The position numbers and the translations under genes were made by a program. Below, piece by piece: positions 7,437-14,630 of a stretch of 14,662 bases of DNA. Where the stretch lies: assembly GCA_003159055.1 (NCBI GenBank), contig PMLH01000219.1:15656-30317 (forward strand), in the 5' to 3' direction. Within the stretch, counting starts at the first letter, position 1. Each line of letters begins with the position of its first letter. Source of the DNA: Myxococcales bacterium. GTDB lineage: Bacteria; Myxococcota; Polyangia; Fen-1088. The notes beneath the pieces were generated by a model. The model was given only the letters and a program-made list of their open reading frames with translations. It made no database searches and was not told where the DNA came from.

Positions 7437-7656
7437 AGATCTGGATCATCACGGTCTTGACCGAACCGCTCACCTTGACGCTCAGGATCGTCTTCTTCCA
7501 CCGAGCGCAAACGCCGCGAATATCAGCTTCAAAGGTGGAACAATCCGCGTCCGCTTCGATCATGTCGCCTGGCTTGAGCGACATGATGATGCTCGCGATC
7601 TTCATCGCGGGCTGCGGGCACTTGAGTCCGGTTAGAATCAATTTCGTCGTTGCCAT
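7435..7656 (-). CDS. TusA/SirA-family sulfur-carrier-like protein
   Basis: The protein has 73 residues, the normal size for this family. The signature CPxP motif is present as C13-P14-Q15-P16 within LKCPQPAMKI, so the sulfur-binding Cys is conserved. The remaining secondary-structure pattern (helix after the motif, then EADADCSTFEADI) also fits. Family members carry persulfide sulfur to partners in tRNA thiolation, molybdenum-cofactor assembly or dissimilatory sulfur oxidation. The ATG at 7656 has a good AGGAGG site. The gene is last in the operon after the hydrogenase protease and starts 128 nt before that reading frame ends. Its company with HdrA suggests a role in sulfur or redox chemistry, but this is inference. 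A second Cys (C39) and a third (C50) are present. YeeD- or YedF-like roles cannot be excluded. Confidence 0.85.
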   Translation of the reverse strand: MATTKLILTGLKCPQPAMKIASIIMSLKPGDMIEADADCSTFEADIRGVCARWKKTILSVKVSGSVKTVMIQI

Positions 7657-8140
7657 CGGCTCTTCCTCCTGCGGTCTCTCGGTGAATGACGGTGGTGACC
7701 AGGTCCAGAAACTCGGGCATCCTTCTCTCGGTCGGCGTTGTCAGCCGGTCGGAAAAATCGGGCGGGGGCTCGATCTCGAGTGCACAAATCGTCACCTCTT
7801 GCGCTCGGGAAAAGCCCAGGGTTTGCGCCAAGTCCAGAACCCGGTGAAGGCCCAGTTGGTGGGGCGAGACAGCCTGACCACCGGCGGCGTCGAGCTCGGC
7901 CAAGCCCATGCGGCGCATCTGTCCGGGGGTGCCGCCGGGACTTTGGAGCGAATCCACCACCACCAGTCGAACCACCCCGTCAAGGTGGTCGAGCAGGTTC
8001 ACCAGGGCAGCTTCCATCTCGAGGAACGTCACCTGCGGCCCGAACTGGCCGGTGTCACGCAAGGCACGAACGGCCAACACGCCCACGCCATCGTCGCCGC
8101 GCAAAGTGTTGCCGAATCCAATCACTAGGATCGATGCCAT
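7529..8140 (-). CDS. NiFe-hydrogenase maturation endopeptidase (HyaD/HycI family)
   Basis: The open frame encodes 203 residues; the family is usually about 150-170. The protease clips the C-terminal peptide of the NiFe large subunit after nickel insertion. The family opening GFGNTLRGDDGVG is at residues 8-20. The predicted nickel-sensing ligands are D17, D63 (in LVVVDS) and H94 (in VSPHQLG), matching the acidic/Asp/His trio known from HybD. The ATG at 8140 lies 1 nt after the large-subunit stop, so translation is probably coupled. The normal family end would fall near residue 160. From residue 162 to the stop the frame runs over the TusA-like gene in another phase and has shadow-like His/Arg/Asp-rich composition. 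This may be a genuine overlap, a frameshift during evolution, or a sequence error. Confidence 0.88.
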   Translation of the reverse strand: MASILVIGFGNTLRGDDGVGVLAVRALRDTGQFGPQVTFLEMEAALVNLLDHLDGVVRLVVVDSLQSPGGTPGQMRRMGLAELDAAGGQAVSPHQLGLHRVLDLAQTLGFSRAQEVTICALEIEPPPDFSDRLTTPTERRMPEFLDLVTTVIHRETAGGRADGNDEIDSNRTQVPAARDEDREHHHVAQARRHDRSGRGLFHL

Positions 8141-8141
8141 G

Positions 8142-9608
8142 CTAATCTCGGCGAAGCTCCTCGCGCACCTTACCGTCGGGGCCAATCAGTCTCGCGATCA
8201 GCGGCATCTCGCCGGGCAGCGAATGGGTGGTACACGCGAAGCACGGGTCGTAGGCGCGAAACGCCATCTCGATCTTGTTGAGCAGTCCGTCGGTGATGGC
8301 GACGCCCTTCTGGATGAGCGACTGCGCGGCCTTGGTGATGGACAGGTTGATGGCAGCGGCGTTGTTCTGCGTGGCGACAAGCAAGTTCACCTTGGTGACG
8401 ATGCCGTCCCCGTCGGTGTGGTAGTGGTGAATCAGGGTTCCGCGCGGCGCCTCGCAAACGCCCACACCTTCCGTCGGCTTGGCGGTGGGAAAGGTTCGCA
8501 CCGATGGATCGAGAATGTCCGGATCATCCGCCAGCTCGACCACGCGCTCGCAGGCGTAGAGCACTTCGATGAGGCGTGCCCAGTGATATGCCAGGGTGTG
8601 GTGCACGGGCTTTCCGCCGAGCGTCGCATACATGCGTTCGTACTCGGCTTGCGCGCGCGGCGTGGCCATGCCCACGGCCGCGTTCAGGCGCGCGAGCGGC
8701 GCGACCCGATAGATTCCACTTTGTGGACCGTCCACCAGTCCCTTGAAACCGATGGCCTTCAAGAACAACATCTTGGCGTAGCTGTAGGACAGTCCTGTTT
8801 CGGCAAGCACGGAGGCGTAGTCCTTGCCCTCGAAGTCTGTGAACGGCTTGCCGTCGGGATCCACGATGCGCAGCTTGCCGTCGTAGAAATTCACGCGGCC
8901 CTCGCCGTCCACCATGCCCATGTAGTGCGTGCGCAGGTGGTAGGTGTCGCCCTTGATGAGGTCGACATAGGCCTGGTTGGAAAGCACGATATCGTCGAAC
9001 AGCTTCAGCGAGAACTGCGCGAACGCGACAGCCTCGCGTCCCACGACCTTGGCCATTTCCACGTCGGCCTTCGACAGTGGCTTGGAAATGCCGCCTGGCA
9101 AGCCGAAGACAGGGGAAAGCGAGCTACCGGTGATGGCGCCCACCAGTGTTCGCAGTTTTTTTCGCATGGCAATGACCGCGCGCCCGGTTTCCAGGCCTGC
9201 CTTGCCAATCACCCCAAGCACGTTGCGCTCGGCCTTCGGCGCGTCGGGGCCAACGATGAAATCGGGTCCGCCCAGCACATAGAAGTGCAGCAGGTGGTCC
9301 TCGGCCATGAAGGCGCAATAGGCAAGCTCGCGGATCTTGTGTGCCGCCACTGGCGGCGCGACGTCGTACACGGCGTCGAGGGCCTTGGTCGCGGCCATGT
9401 GATGCGCCATCGGGCAGACGCCGCAGATTTTTTGCGTGAGGGTGGGCATCTGCTCGACCTGGCGGCCTTCGCAGAATTTCTCAAAGCCGCGGAACTCGGG
9501 CACGGTGAAGTAGGCGGCTTCCACCGCGCCCGCGTCGTCGAGAAGGATGTCGATGCGCCCATGACCTTCCAGTCGGGTGACGGGATCGATGACGATGCGC
9601 TGGCTCAC
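8142..9608 (-). CDS. mvhA: NiFe-hydrogenase large subunit, group 3c (Mvh-type)
   Basis: The protein has 488 residues and carries the NiFe(CN)2CO active site that splits or forms H2 in the cytoplasm. The L1 motif RLEGHGRI is at residues 12-19. The N-terminal CxxC pair is C62 and C65 (KICGVCPMAHH). The C-terminal pair is C456 and C459 in DPCFACTTH, ending at H462. A 26-residue tail follows H462, so cleavage by the adjacent endopeptidase is expected there. GTG at 9608 was chosen over longer starts: it has an AAAAGGA site and overlaps the small-subunit stop as GTGA (9605-9608), and the protein then begins just before the usual IDPVTRLEGH. All four Ni ligands are present, so the subunit looks functional. 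The lack of a signal on the partner small subunit and the HdrA/MvhD neighbours place it in group 3, not the membrane groups. Confidence 0.95.
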   Translation of the reverse strand: MSQRIVIDPVTRLEGHGRIDILLDDAGAVEAAYFTVPEFRGFEKFCEGRQVEQMPTLTQKICGVCPMAHHMAATKALDAVYDVAPPVAAHKIRELAYCAFMAEDHLLHFYVLGGPDFIVGPDAPKAERNVLGVIGKAGLETGRAVIAMRKKLRTLVGAITGSSLSPVFGLPGGISKPLSKADVEMAKVVGREAVAFAQFSLKLFDDIVLSNQAYVDLIKGDTYHLRTHYMGMVDGEGRVNFYDGKLRIVDPDGKPFTDFEGKDYASVLAETGLSYSYAKMLFLKAIGFKGLVDGPQSGIYRVAPLARLNAAVGMATPRAQAEYERMYATLGGKPVHHTLAYHWARLIEVLYACERVVELADDPDILDPSVRTFPTAKPTEGVGVCEAPRGTLIHHYHTDGDGIVTKVNLLVATQNNAAAINLSITKAAQSLIQKGVAITDGLLNKIEMAFRAYDPCFACTTHSLPGEMPLIARLIGPDGKVREELRRD

Positions 9609-10573
9609 GGCAGGTCCTTTTTGTTCTGACCCCGAAGCACGGAGGTCGCCAAGCTGTACCGATAGAAGACCCCGGCGGGGTCGCGAATCGAGGCTAGGTA
9701 GGCGGCAGCATCGTCGGCGGTGTCGGCGTTCGACATGCTGGCTACCATGGATGCGGCCTTCATCCCCTGCTCCATCACCCGATCGGGTGGACCGTAGCAG
9801 CCAGTGCACGGCATGTTGCCGCCAATGCAACGTCCGCCGCACCCGCCGCGCGTGGCTGGCCCCAAACACAGCACGCCCTGGGTCAGAAGGCAGGTGTCTT
9901 GCGACAGCTCCAACTCGTGCGGACGCTTCCAGGCGCGGACGTCCACTTGGTCGGGTTTGCTGTCCCGTCGCACGCAGGACGCACACAGCGCGAGGGGATC
10001 GCCAAGCACCGTCCCTCTGGGCGGCAGCGTTCCCGCCAGGAGGGCCGACACGGCGGCGAGCAGATTGTCCGGCGCTGGCGGACAGCCGGGCAAGGTGTAG
10101 TCCACGGCGATGACCTGGTCCAAGGAATGCGCGCGGGGTAGCAAGGTCGGCAGTTCCAGGTGGTGTCCGTTGACCGTGCTTGCAGCGCGCGGTACCTGGC
10201 CAGGCACCAGGGTTTCCACCTGCTCGTAGGCCCGAGCCAGCAGCGCTTCTCGCGACGAGAAATTGCCCAGGCCGACCACGCCGCCCATGTGCGCGCAGGC
10301 GCCGTGGGCGATGACCAGCTTGGACTTGCGGCGAAGCAGCTTGGCCACCCGCGCTTGCTCGTCGGTGCGAATGGCGCCGTTGATGAGGACCGCCGCCATT
10401 TCGGCGTCGGGCAACGCTTCCACGTCGCTGAGCTTAAAATCCATGGCGACCGGCCAGAACACAATGTCGACAGCGCTGGTCACGTCGAGCAGGTGCTCGG
10501 CCAGATCCACCACCGATTCCTCGCAGCCGCCACACCCCGCGCACCAGTACAGGCCAATCTTTGGTTTGCTCAT
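9605..10573 (-). CDS. mvhG: NiFe-hydrogenase small subunit, group 3c (MvhG-type)
   Basis: The protein has 322 residues and passes electrons from the NiFe site to MvhD. Proximal-cluster ligands are visible as C11/C14 (WCAGCGGCEES), C93 (HGACAHMGG) and C164 (LPGCPP). Eight further Cys at 197, 200, 228, 236, 245, 249, 256 and 259 fit two more [4Fe-4S] clusters, as in MvhG/FrhG. This distinguishes it from the short HoxY type, which keeps only one cluster. There is no Tat signal peptide, so the enzyme is cytoplasmic. ATG 10573 overlaps the mvhD stop as ATGA (10570-10573) and gives the normal family N-terminus; the open frame runs further upstream only as a shadow of mvhD. Its stop overlaps the large-subunit start by 4 nt. 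Confidence 0.93.
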   Translation of the reverse strand: MSKPKIGLYWCAGCGGCEESVVDLAEHLLDVTSAVDIVFWPVAMDFKLSDVEALPDAEMAAVLINGAIRTDEQARVAKLLRRKSKLVIAHGACAHMGGVVGLGNFSSREALLARAYEQVETLVPGQVPRAASTVNGHHLELPTLLPRAHSLDQVIAVDYTLPGCPPAPDNLLAAVSALLAGTLPPRGTVLGDPLALCASCVRRDSKPDQVDVRAWKRPHELELSQDTCLLTQGVLCLGPATRGGCGGRCIGGNMPCTGCYGPPDRVMEQGMKAASMVASMSNADTADDAAAYLASIRDPAGVFYRYSLATSVLRGQNKKDLP

Positions 10574-11013
10574 GGCGCCACCGTCTGGCCGGTGCGCTCG
10601 TCGGAATGGACGAGCGGACCAAGCGCGCGAATGCGTTCGACCATGGCCAGCGTAACCTGGGCAAAGCGATCCGCCTCGCTGGCCGACACCCAATCCAGCC
10701 GCAAGCGGTCCTCGTCGACGCCCATCTGGGCCAGCATCCGGCGCAGCAAGGTCATTCGGCGCAGGGCTTTGTAGTTTCCGGTCTTGTAGTGGCAATCCCC
10801 CGGGTGACAGCCCAGCACCAACACACCGTCGGCGCCCTCGCGGAAGGCGGTGACCACCAGCTGCGGATCCACCCGCCCCGAGCACATCACCCGGACGATC
10901 CTGATGGTGGGCGACAGATCCTTCTCGGCCCGACCCGCGGCGTCCGCGCCCGAGTACGAGCACCAATTGCACAGAAACGCGATGATCTTTGGTTCGAAAG
11001 CGGGCGCGGTCAT
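10570..11013 (-). CDS. mvhD: MvhD-type [2Fe-2S] electron-transfer subunit
   Basis: The protein has 147 residues, the usual size for the methyl-viologen-reducing hydrogenase delta subunit that links the hydrogenase to HdrA. Conserved Cys residues are C15 and C18 (FLCNWCSYSGAD), C44 (MCSGRVDP) and C69/C74 (GCHPGDCHY), the set that binds the [2Fe-2S] cluster in this family. The ATG at 11013 has a GAGGA site and overlaps the hdrA stop as ATGA (11010-11013). It is a stand-alone subunit here, unlike QmoB-type proteins where an MvhD domain is fused to an HdrA-like domain. Its position between hdrA and mvhG mirrors its physical role in the known heterodisulfide reductase-hydrogenase complex. Confidence 0.95.
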   Translation of the reverse strand: MTAPAFEPKIIAFLCNWCSYSGADAAGRAEKDLSPTIRIVRVMCSGRVDPQLVVTAFREGADGVLVLGCHPGDCHYKTGNYKALRRMTLLRRMLAQMGVDEDRLRLDWVSASEADRFAQVTLAMVERIRALGPLVHSDERTGQTVAP

Positions 11014-12968
11014 GGCGTCCTCAACAAGGCAGTGAGCTCGGCGCTCAATTGTCCGTCGGTGAAGTGGTGGGCGACGATGGCCTGCGACGGGCACGCTGCG
11101 ACACATGTGCCGCAGCCCTTGCAGAGCGTGTCGGTGATGAAAGCAGTCGGGCGCTTGCCTTCGCCTGACTGGCCCAGGCCAATCGCGTGATAGGGGCACA
11201 AGGCCAGACATTGCTTGCAGCCGGAACAGTGGTCTTGGTCGACCTCGGCAACCTGCGGATCGATCACCAAGGTTTCACCGGGCACCAGGCGTCCCAGGAT
11301 CTTCCCGGCAGCGGCCTGGGCGCGCGCCACGGCGCCCTCCACGTTGGTTGGCCAGGTCGAGGCGCCGGCCACCATCACGCCCGCGGTGGTCGTTCCGGCG
11401 GGATCCAGCTTGCCGTGCGCCTCTGCGTAGAAGCCATGCCGGTCCACCGAGACATCGAAGGGCGCGACCATCGCTTGCCCTGCGCCTTCCATCCCCACCA
11501 TCAACACCACCATGTCGAACTCTGCCAGGGACTCGGCGCCTGGGCCGCGCACGTGCAGTGACATCCCTTGTTGTTCCACACGCAGATGGTCGAGCGATTG
11601 CAGGCGCAGCAAGGTCACGCCCGGATCCGCCTGCACCTTGCGCAGCAGGGCCTGGCCGTCTTTGTCGCCGATGCACATCTCGGAGTAGATTTCGGTGACC
11701 TGCGTGTCCGGCGATTGATGGCGAATCAAGCACGCCAGCTTCACGCCGACTTGGCAGCAGACGTTCGAGCAGTAGTCGTTGAAAGCCGGCGTGCGCGATC
11801 CGACGCAGTGGAGAATGGCCACGTGCTTCGGCTTGCGACCGTCCTTACAGCGTACGTCGCCCTCGGTGTAGCCGTTCTTCGAGAGCATGAGCTCCATATC
11901 GAAGCTGGTGTAGACCTCGGCGAAGCGGCCATAGCCCAGGTGCGGCGCTTTCCGAGCATCGAACAGGGAAAAGCCGGTGGCGAGCACCACCGCGCCCACG
12001 TGCAAGTCCTCGAGCGCGTCTGCGTCGTCGTACTTGATGGCACCGAAGGCACAAGCCTGCTCGCAGATTCGGCAGTCCTGGCCGGAAAAGCGCAAGCACT
12101 GGTCGGCGTCGATGAGCGGAAGGTTCGGCAAGCCACCCTTCCAAGGGTGATACATGGCGGTGCGCTGTTCGCCCAGGCCGTGCTCCCCGACGTCGACCTT
12201 GACCGGGCACGGTTCCAGGCACGCGTCGCATCCGATGCAAGCCGCCGCATCCACGTAGCGCGCGCGCTTGCGAACCGTGACCGTGAAGTTGCCGTAGTCG
12301 CCGACCACCTTTTCGATCTGCGCGTGGGTGAAGACACGAATGCGCTCGTGGTTCAGCACCGAATCAATCAGTGGCTGCAAAATGCAAGGCGAACACTCAA
12401 GGCGCGGCCCAAGCTCGCCGTAACGGACCATTTTGCCGCCCACCGCGGCTTGCTTTTCCACGACGAACACGCGCCGCTGTTTCTGCACCAACGTGGCCGC
12501 CGCGGTCAGGCCCGCCACGCCAGCACCGACCACCAACACGTCGGCTTCCACCGCCAGCTCGCGCTCGTGCAACGGCCTGTGCTTTCTCACGCGGGCCGTG
12601 GCGGCCGAGACGAGCGACGCGGCGAGGCCGGTGGCCTGCGCCTTGTCCTTGATCACCCACGCCACCTGCTCGCGAAGGTTGGCGACTTGAAGGTGATACG
12701 GATTTAGCCCGGCTGCCGCGCAGGCCTTGCGAAAGGTCTTTTCGTGCTCACGGGGCGAGCACGCCGCCACCACCACGTGGGTGAGGCCCTGGTCTTGGAT
12801 AGCCTGGCCGATGAAGGCGCAGCCTTCCTCCGAACACAGCAGCCGGTGTTGCTTGGCGACTGCCACGCCGGGCAATTTCGCCGCGTGCTCGACCACCGCC
12901 GGGACATCCATCGCCTCCGCGATGTTCGGTCCGCACTCACAGACGAACACACCAACCTTGTTTTTCAT
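11010..12968 (-). CDS. hdrA: HdrA-type FAD/iron-sulfur subunit of heterodisulfide reductase
   Basis: The protein has 652 residues. It opens with the HdrA-type N-terminal motif GVFVCECGPNI (C10, C12). The FAD-binding GAGVAG is at 148-153, followed by ECSPC (C192, C195). An inserted ferredoxin-like region has Cys at 244/247/250/254 and 291/299/302/306. The C-terminal ferredoxin domain has two [4Fe-4S] motifs at 581/584/587/591 and 616/619/622/626. In the methanogen complex the HdrA flavin receives electrons from MvhD and bifurcates them to a low-potential ferredoxin and to HdrBC. Here no HdrB (CCG motifs) or HdrC is encoded nearby. ATG 12968 was chosen because it gives the family-length N-terminus. 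The GGGAG in front of it is only 3 nt away, so ATG 12983 is an alternative. The open frame up to 13148 lacks family features. It is the first gene of the operon. Confidence 0.95.
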   Translation of the reverse strand: MKNKVGVFVCECGPNIAEAMDVPAVVEHAAKLPGVAVAKQHRLLCSEEGCAFIGQAIQDQGLTHVVVAACSPREHEKTFRKACAAAGLNPYHLQVANLREQVAWVIKDKAQATGLAASLVSAATARVRKHRPLHERELAVEADVLVVGAGVAGLTAAATLVQKQRRVFVVEKQAAVGGKMVRYGELGPRLECSPCILQPLIDSVLNHERIRVFTHAQIEKVVGDYGNFTVTVRKRARYVDAAACIGCDACLEPCPVKVDVGEHGLGEQRTAMYHPWKGGLPNLPLIDADQCLRFSGQDCRICEQACAFGAIKYDDADALEDLHVGAVVLATGFSLFDARKAPHLGYGRFAEVYTSFDMELMLSKNGYTEGDVRCKDGRKPKHVAILHCVGSRTPAFNDYCSNVCCQVGVKLACLIRHQSPDTQVTEIYSEMCIGDKDGQALLRKVQADPGVTLLRLQSLDHLRVEQQGMSLHVRGPGAESLAEFDMVVLMVGMEGAGQAMVAPFDVSVDRHGFYAEAHGKLDPAGTTTAGVMVAGASTWPTNVEGAVARAQAAAGKILGRLVPGETLVIDPQVAEVDQDHCSGCKQCLALCPYHAIGLGQSGEGKRPTAFITDTLCKGCGTCVAACPSQAIVAHHFTDGQLSAELTALLRTP

Positions 12969-13259
12969 GGACTCCCGAGGCATCACCCCATCGGTGGCTA
13001 TGGATGTGGGCTTGAGTCGGAGTTTGTGGCAAAGAGCGTTGACATCGGCGTCGGTCGTATATGTGCAGGGCTGGGACCGACCCAGACCCTCGGACCGCCC
13101 AAGCCCGACCGATTGGTGGAACGCACTCCCGATCCGCCGGCCGTGCACGAGGGATGGCGGGACGTGCCCGTGTTCGTCTCAGGAATCGCCGAGGCGCCCA
13201 GCGTGCGAGAGCAAGTTGAGCTGGCGCCCCGCGCCTAAGCTTCGCAGCGGGCTGCTCTG

Positions 13260-13290
13260 GCGACCGCCCTGGTCACTTCTACGCGGTCGC
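13260..13290. promoter_or_regulatory. 8-bp inverted repeat, candidate operator for the binding-protein gene
   Basis: GCGACCGC (13260-13267) and GCGGTCGC (13283-13290) are perfect inverted copies separated by 15 nt, so the arm centres are 23 bp apart (about two helical turns). The right arm covers the place where a -35 box would lie relative to TATAAT at 13305. This position suits a dimeric repressor. The regulator is unknown, and chance occurrence is possible. Confidence 0.35.
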
Positions 13291-13304
13291 ATTCGGGACA
13301 GGAG

Positions 13305-13310
13305 TATAAT
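13305..13310 (+). promoter_or_regulatory. Candidate -10 box (TATAAT) for the binding-protein gene
   Basis: A consensus TATAAT stands out in GC-rich DNA 22 nt before the ATG at 13332. Transcription would start near 13317, giving a leader of about 15 nt that contains the GGAGG site at 13323-13327. No good -35 box is visible at 17-nt spacing, so activation or an alternative sigma factor is possible. Confidence 0.4.
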
Positions 13311-13331
13311 CGGGGAAATCGAGGAGGTTCC

Positions 13332-14630
13332 ATGTCCCGAGTAGCGAAGATTATCGGGTTGCTTGGCCTTGGTATCATCGCGGCATTCTCCTGTAGAAAC
13401 ACCAACGCTGCAGGCAAAACCCAAGAAGTCCAGCCGGTCACGCTGCGGATCTGGATCATGCCCAATGGACCTGGTGACAGCCATGTGGACTTCATGGATC
13501 TGATTCGTCCCTTCACAGACGCCAATCCGCAGCTGAAGGTCGAGGCGACCGTCATTCCATGGGGGGAAGCTTTGGGGAAGATCCAAGAAGCGGTCAGCGG
13601 CGGACCCACCCCAGGTCTCACACAGCTTGGAACGACCTGGGTTGCCACCATCGCAGCCACCGGCAGGCTTCTCGATCTCACGGACAAGTACGACGAAAAA
13701 TCGTTTCCACCGCAAGTCCTGGCTACCACGCGGATCGAAGGCGATCCCAAGCGTGGGGAGAAGCGCTTCGCGATGCCCTGGATCGTCGACACCCGCGCCC
13801 TGTACTACAACAAGTCGCTTTGTGCCAAGGCCGGCGTCAATCCAAGCAAGGACTTCGCGACCTGGGATACCTTCAAGGCGGCCCTGAAGAAATTGAAAAC
13901 GGTCAAGGTGAAGGGCAAGTTTGTCCAGCCGCTCGGGATCCCGATGTCCAACTGGAACATCATCCACAATCTGTCGTGGTGGATTTGGGGCGCTGGTGGA
14001 GGGTTCGTCGCGCTCAATGAAAAGGAACCCGGCATCAACTCGAAGGAAACCCTGGAAGGAATCGACTACTACATCGGGCTCTATCGAGATGGCCTCGTGT
14101 CGCCGGAAGCGGACCGAGCCGACACGGATGAAGTCGCGGAGATGCTTCGCAAAGGAGACGTCGCGACCACCATCGCCTTCCCGACGCAGGCTCTATCCCA
14201 GGATCGGTTCGGCATCGCGGCGCTGCCCGCCGGGCCCAAGGGGCGTTTCACCTTCTTGGGGGGCAGCGCGCTCGGTGTTTTCGAATCGTCCAAGCACCAG
14301 GATGAAGCCGTCGCTCTGCTCAAATTCCTTTCCGGCGAAGCGGCCCAGGTCGGGAACTCGGCGCGGACCGGACTCCTGCCAGCCGCCGTGGCCCGGCCCG
14401 ATCAGTTGCGCCCGAAGCTCGATCCGATCCGCGCGGCATTCGTCAAACAGATTCAATTCGGCAGGTCGTACCCGTCCATTGTTGGATGGGGCGACATCGA
14501 GACGGTGTTGCGGGACGGGCTAAACGCCGTCTGGTCCACGGGAAAAGCGCCGGGAGGATACAACCAGGCCGAAGCGCAAAAGGAACTCGACCAGATGGCC
14601 AAGGCCATCGACCAGATCCTTCATCCCTAG
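13332..14630 (+). CDS. Extracellular solute-binding lipoprotein, sugar-type ABC transporter
   Basis: The protein has 432 residues, typical of family 1 solute-binding proteins (SBP_bac_1) that capture sugars or oligosaccharides for an ABC importer. A signal peptide (1-20) ends in AAFSC with C21 as the predicted lipidated Cys. The first lobe starts with VTLRIWIMPNGPGD and the FTDANPQLKVEATVIPWGEAL pattern; the hinge-region motif RFAMPWIVDTRALYYNK (about 146-162) and the later GDVATTIAFP and GRFTFLGGSALGVF segments are characteristic. The ATG has a strong GGAGG site with 4-nt spacing. The substrate cannot be told from sequence alone. Only 32 bp follow the stop inside the window, so the permease and ATPase genes, if present, lie beyond the right edge. 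It is transcribed divergently from hdrA and is probably unrelated to the hydrogenase. Confidence 0.9.
   Translation: MSRVAKIIGLLGLGIIAAFSCRNTNAAGKTQEVQPVTLRIWIMPNGPGDSHVDFMDLIRPFTDANPQLKVEATVIPWGEALGKIQEAVSGGPTPGLTQLGTTWVATIAATGRLLDLTDKYDEKSFPPQVLATTRIEGDPKRGEKRFAMPWIVDTRALYYNKSLCAKAGVNPSKDFATWDTFKAALKKLKTVKVKGKFVQPLGIPMSNWNIIHNLSWWIWGAGGGFVALNEKEPGINSKETLEGIDYYIGLYRDGLVSPEADRADTDEVAEMLRKGDVATTIAFPTQALSQDRFGIAALPAGPKGRFTFLGGSALGVFESSKHQDEAVALLKFLSGEAAQVGNSARTGLLPAAVARPDQLRPKLDPIRAAFVKQIQFGRSYPSIVGWGDIETVLRDGLNAVWSTGKAPGGYNQAEAQKELDQMAKAIDQILHP

Larger units (their letters stand above)
12969..13331. other. Divergent intergenic region between hdrA and the binding-protein gene
   Basis: This 363-bp region must hold the hdrA promoter (minus) and the promoter of the solute-binding protein (plus). 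Plus-strand frames through it, one ending at TAA 13236-13238, have no ribosome binding site and no recognised family. No convincing hdrA promoter could be read. A TTGACA at 13039-13044 on the plus strand lacks a well-spaced -10 box. The right half contains the inverted repeat at 13260-13290 and the TATAAT at 13305-13310, both described separately. Confidence 0.5.

Noticed and set aside
8142..8145. Possible missing link or frameshift between large subunit and protease
   Set aside because: The stop at 8142-8144 and the ATG at 8138-8140 are in the normal positions for both families; a 1-nt gap is ordinary translational coupling.
7908..9629. 573-codon plus-strand open frame
   Set aside because: It is antisense to the hydrogenase large subunit and protease, whose metal-binding motifs prove the minus-strand reading.
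11568..12707. 379-codon plus-strand open frame
   Set aside because: It is antisense to hdrA. The FAD and Fe-S motifs are all on the minus strand.
13039..13067. TTGACA on the plus strand as a promoter
   Set aside because: The only -10-like sequences (TATATG, TATGTG) are 13-15 nt away, which is too close, and no gene follows directly.
12969..13148. Longer N-terminus for HdrA (60 extra codons)
   Set aside because: The extension has no family features, and HdrA proteins normally begin a few residues before the GVxVCxCG motif.
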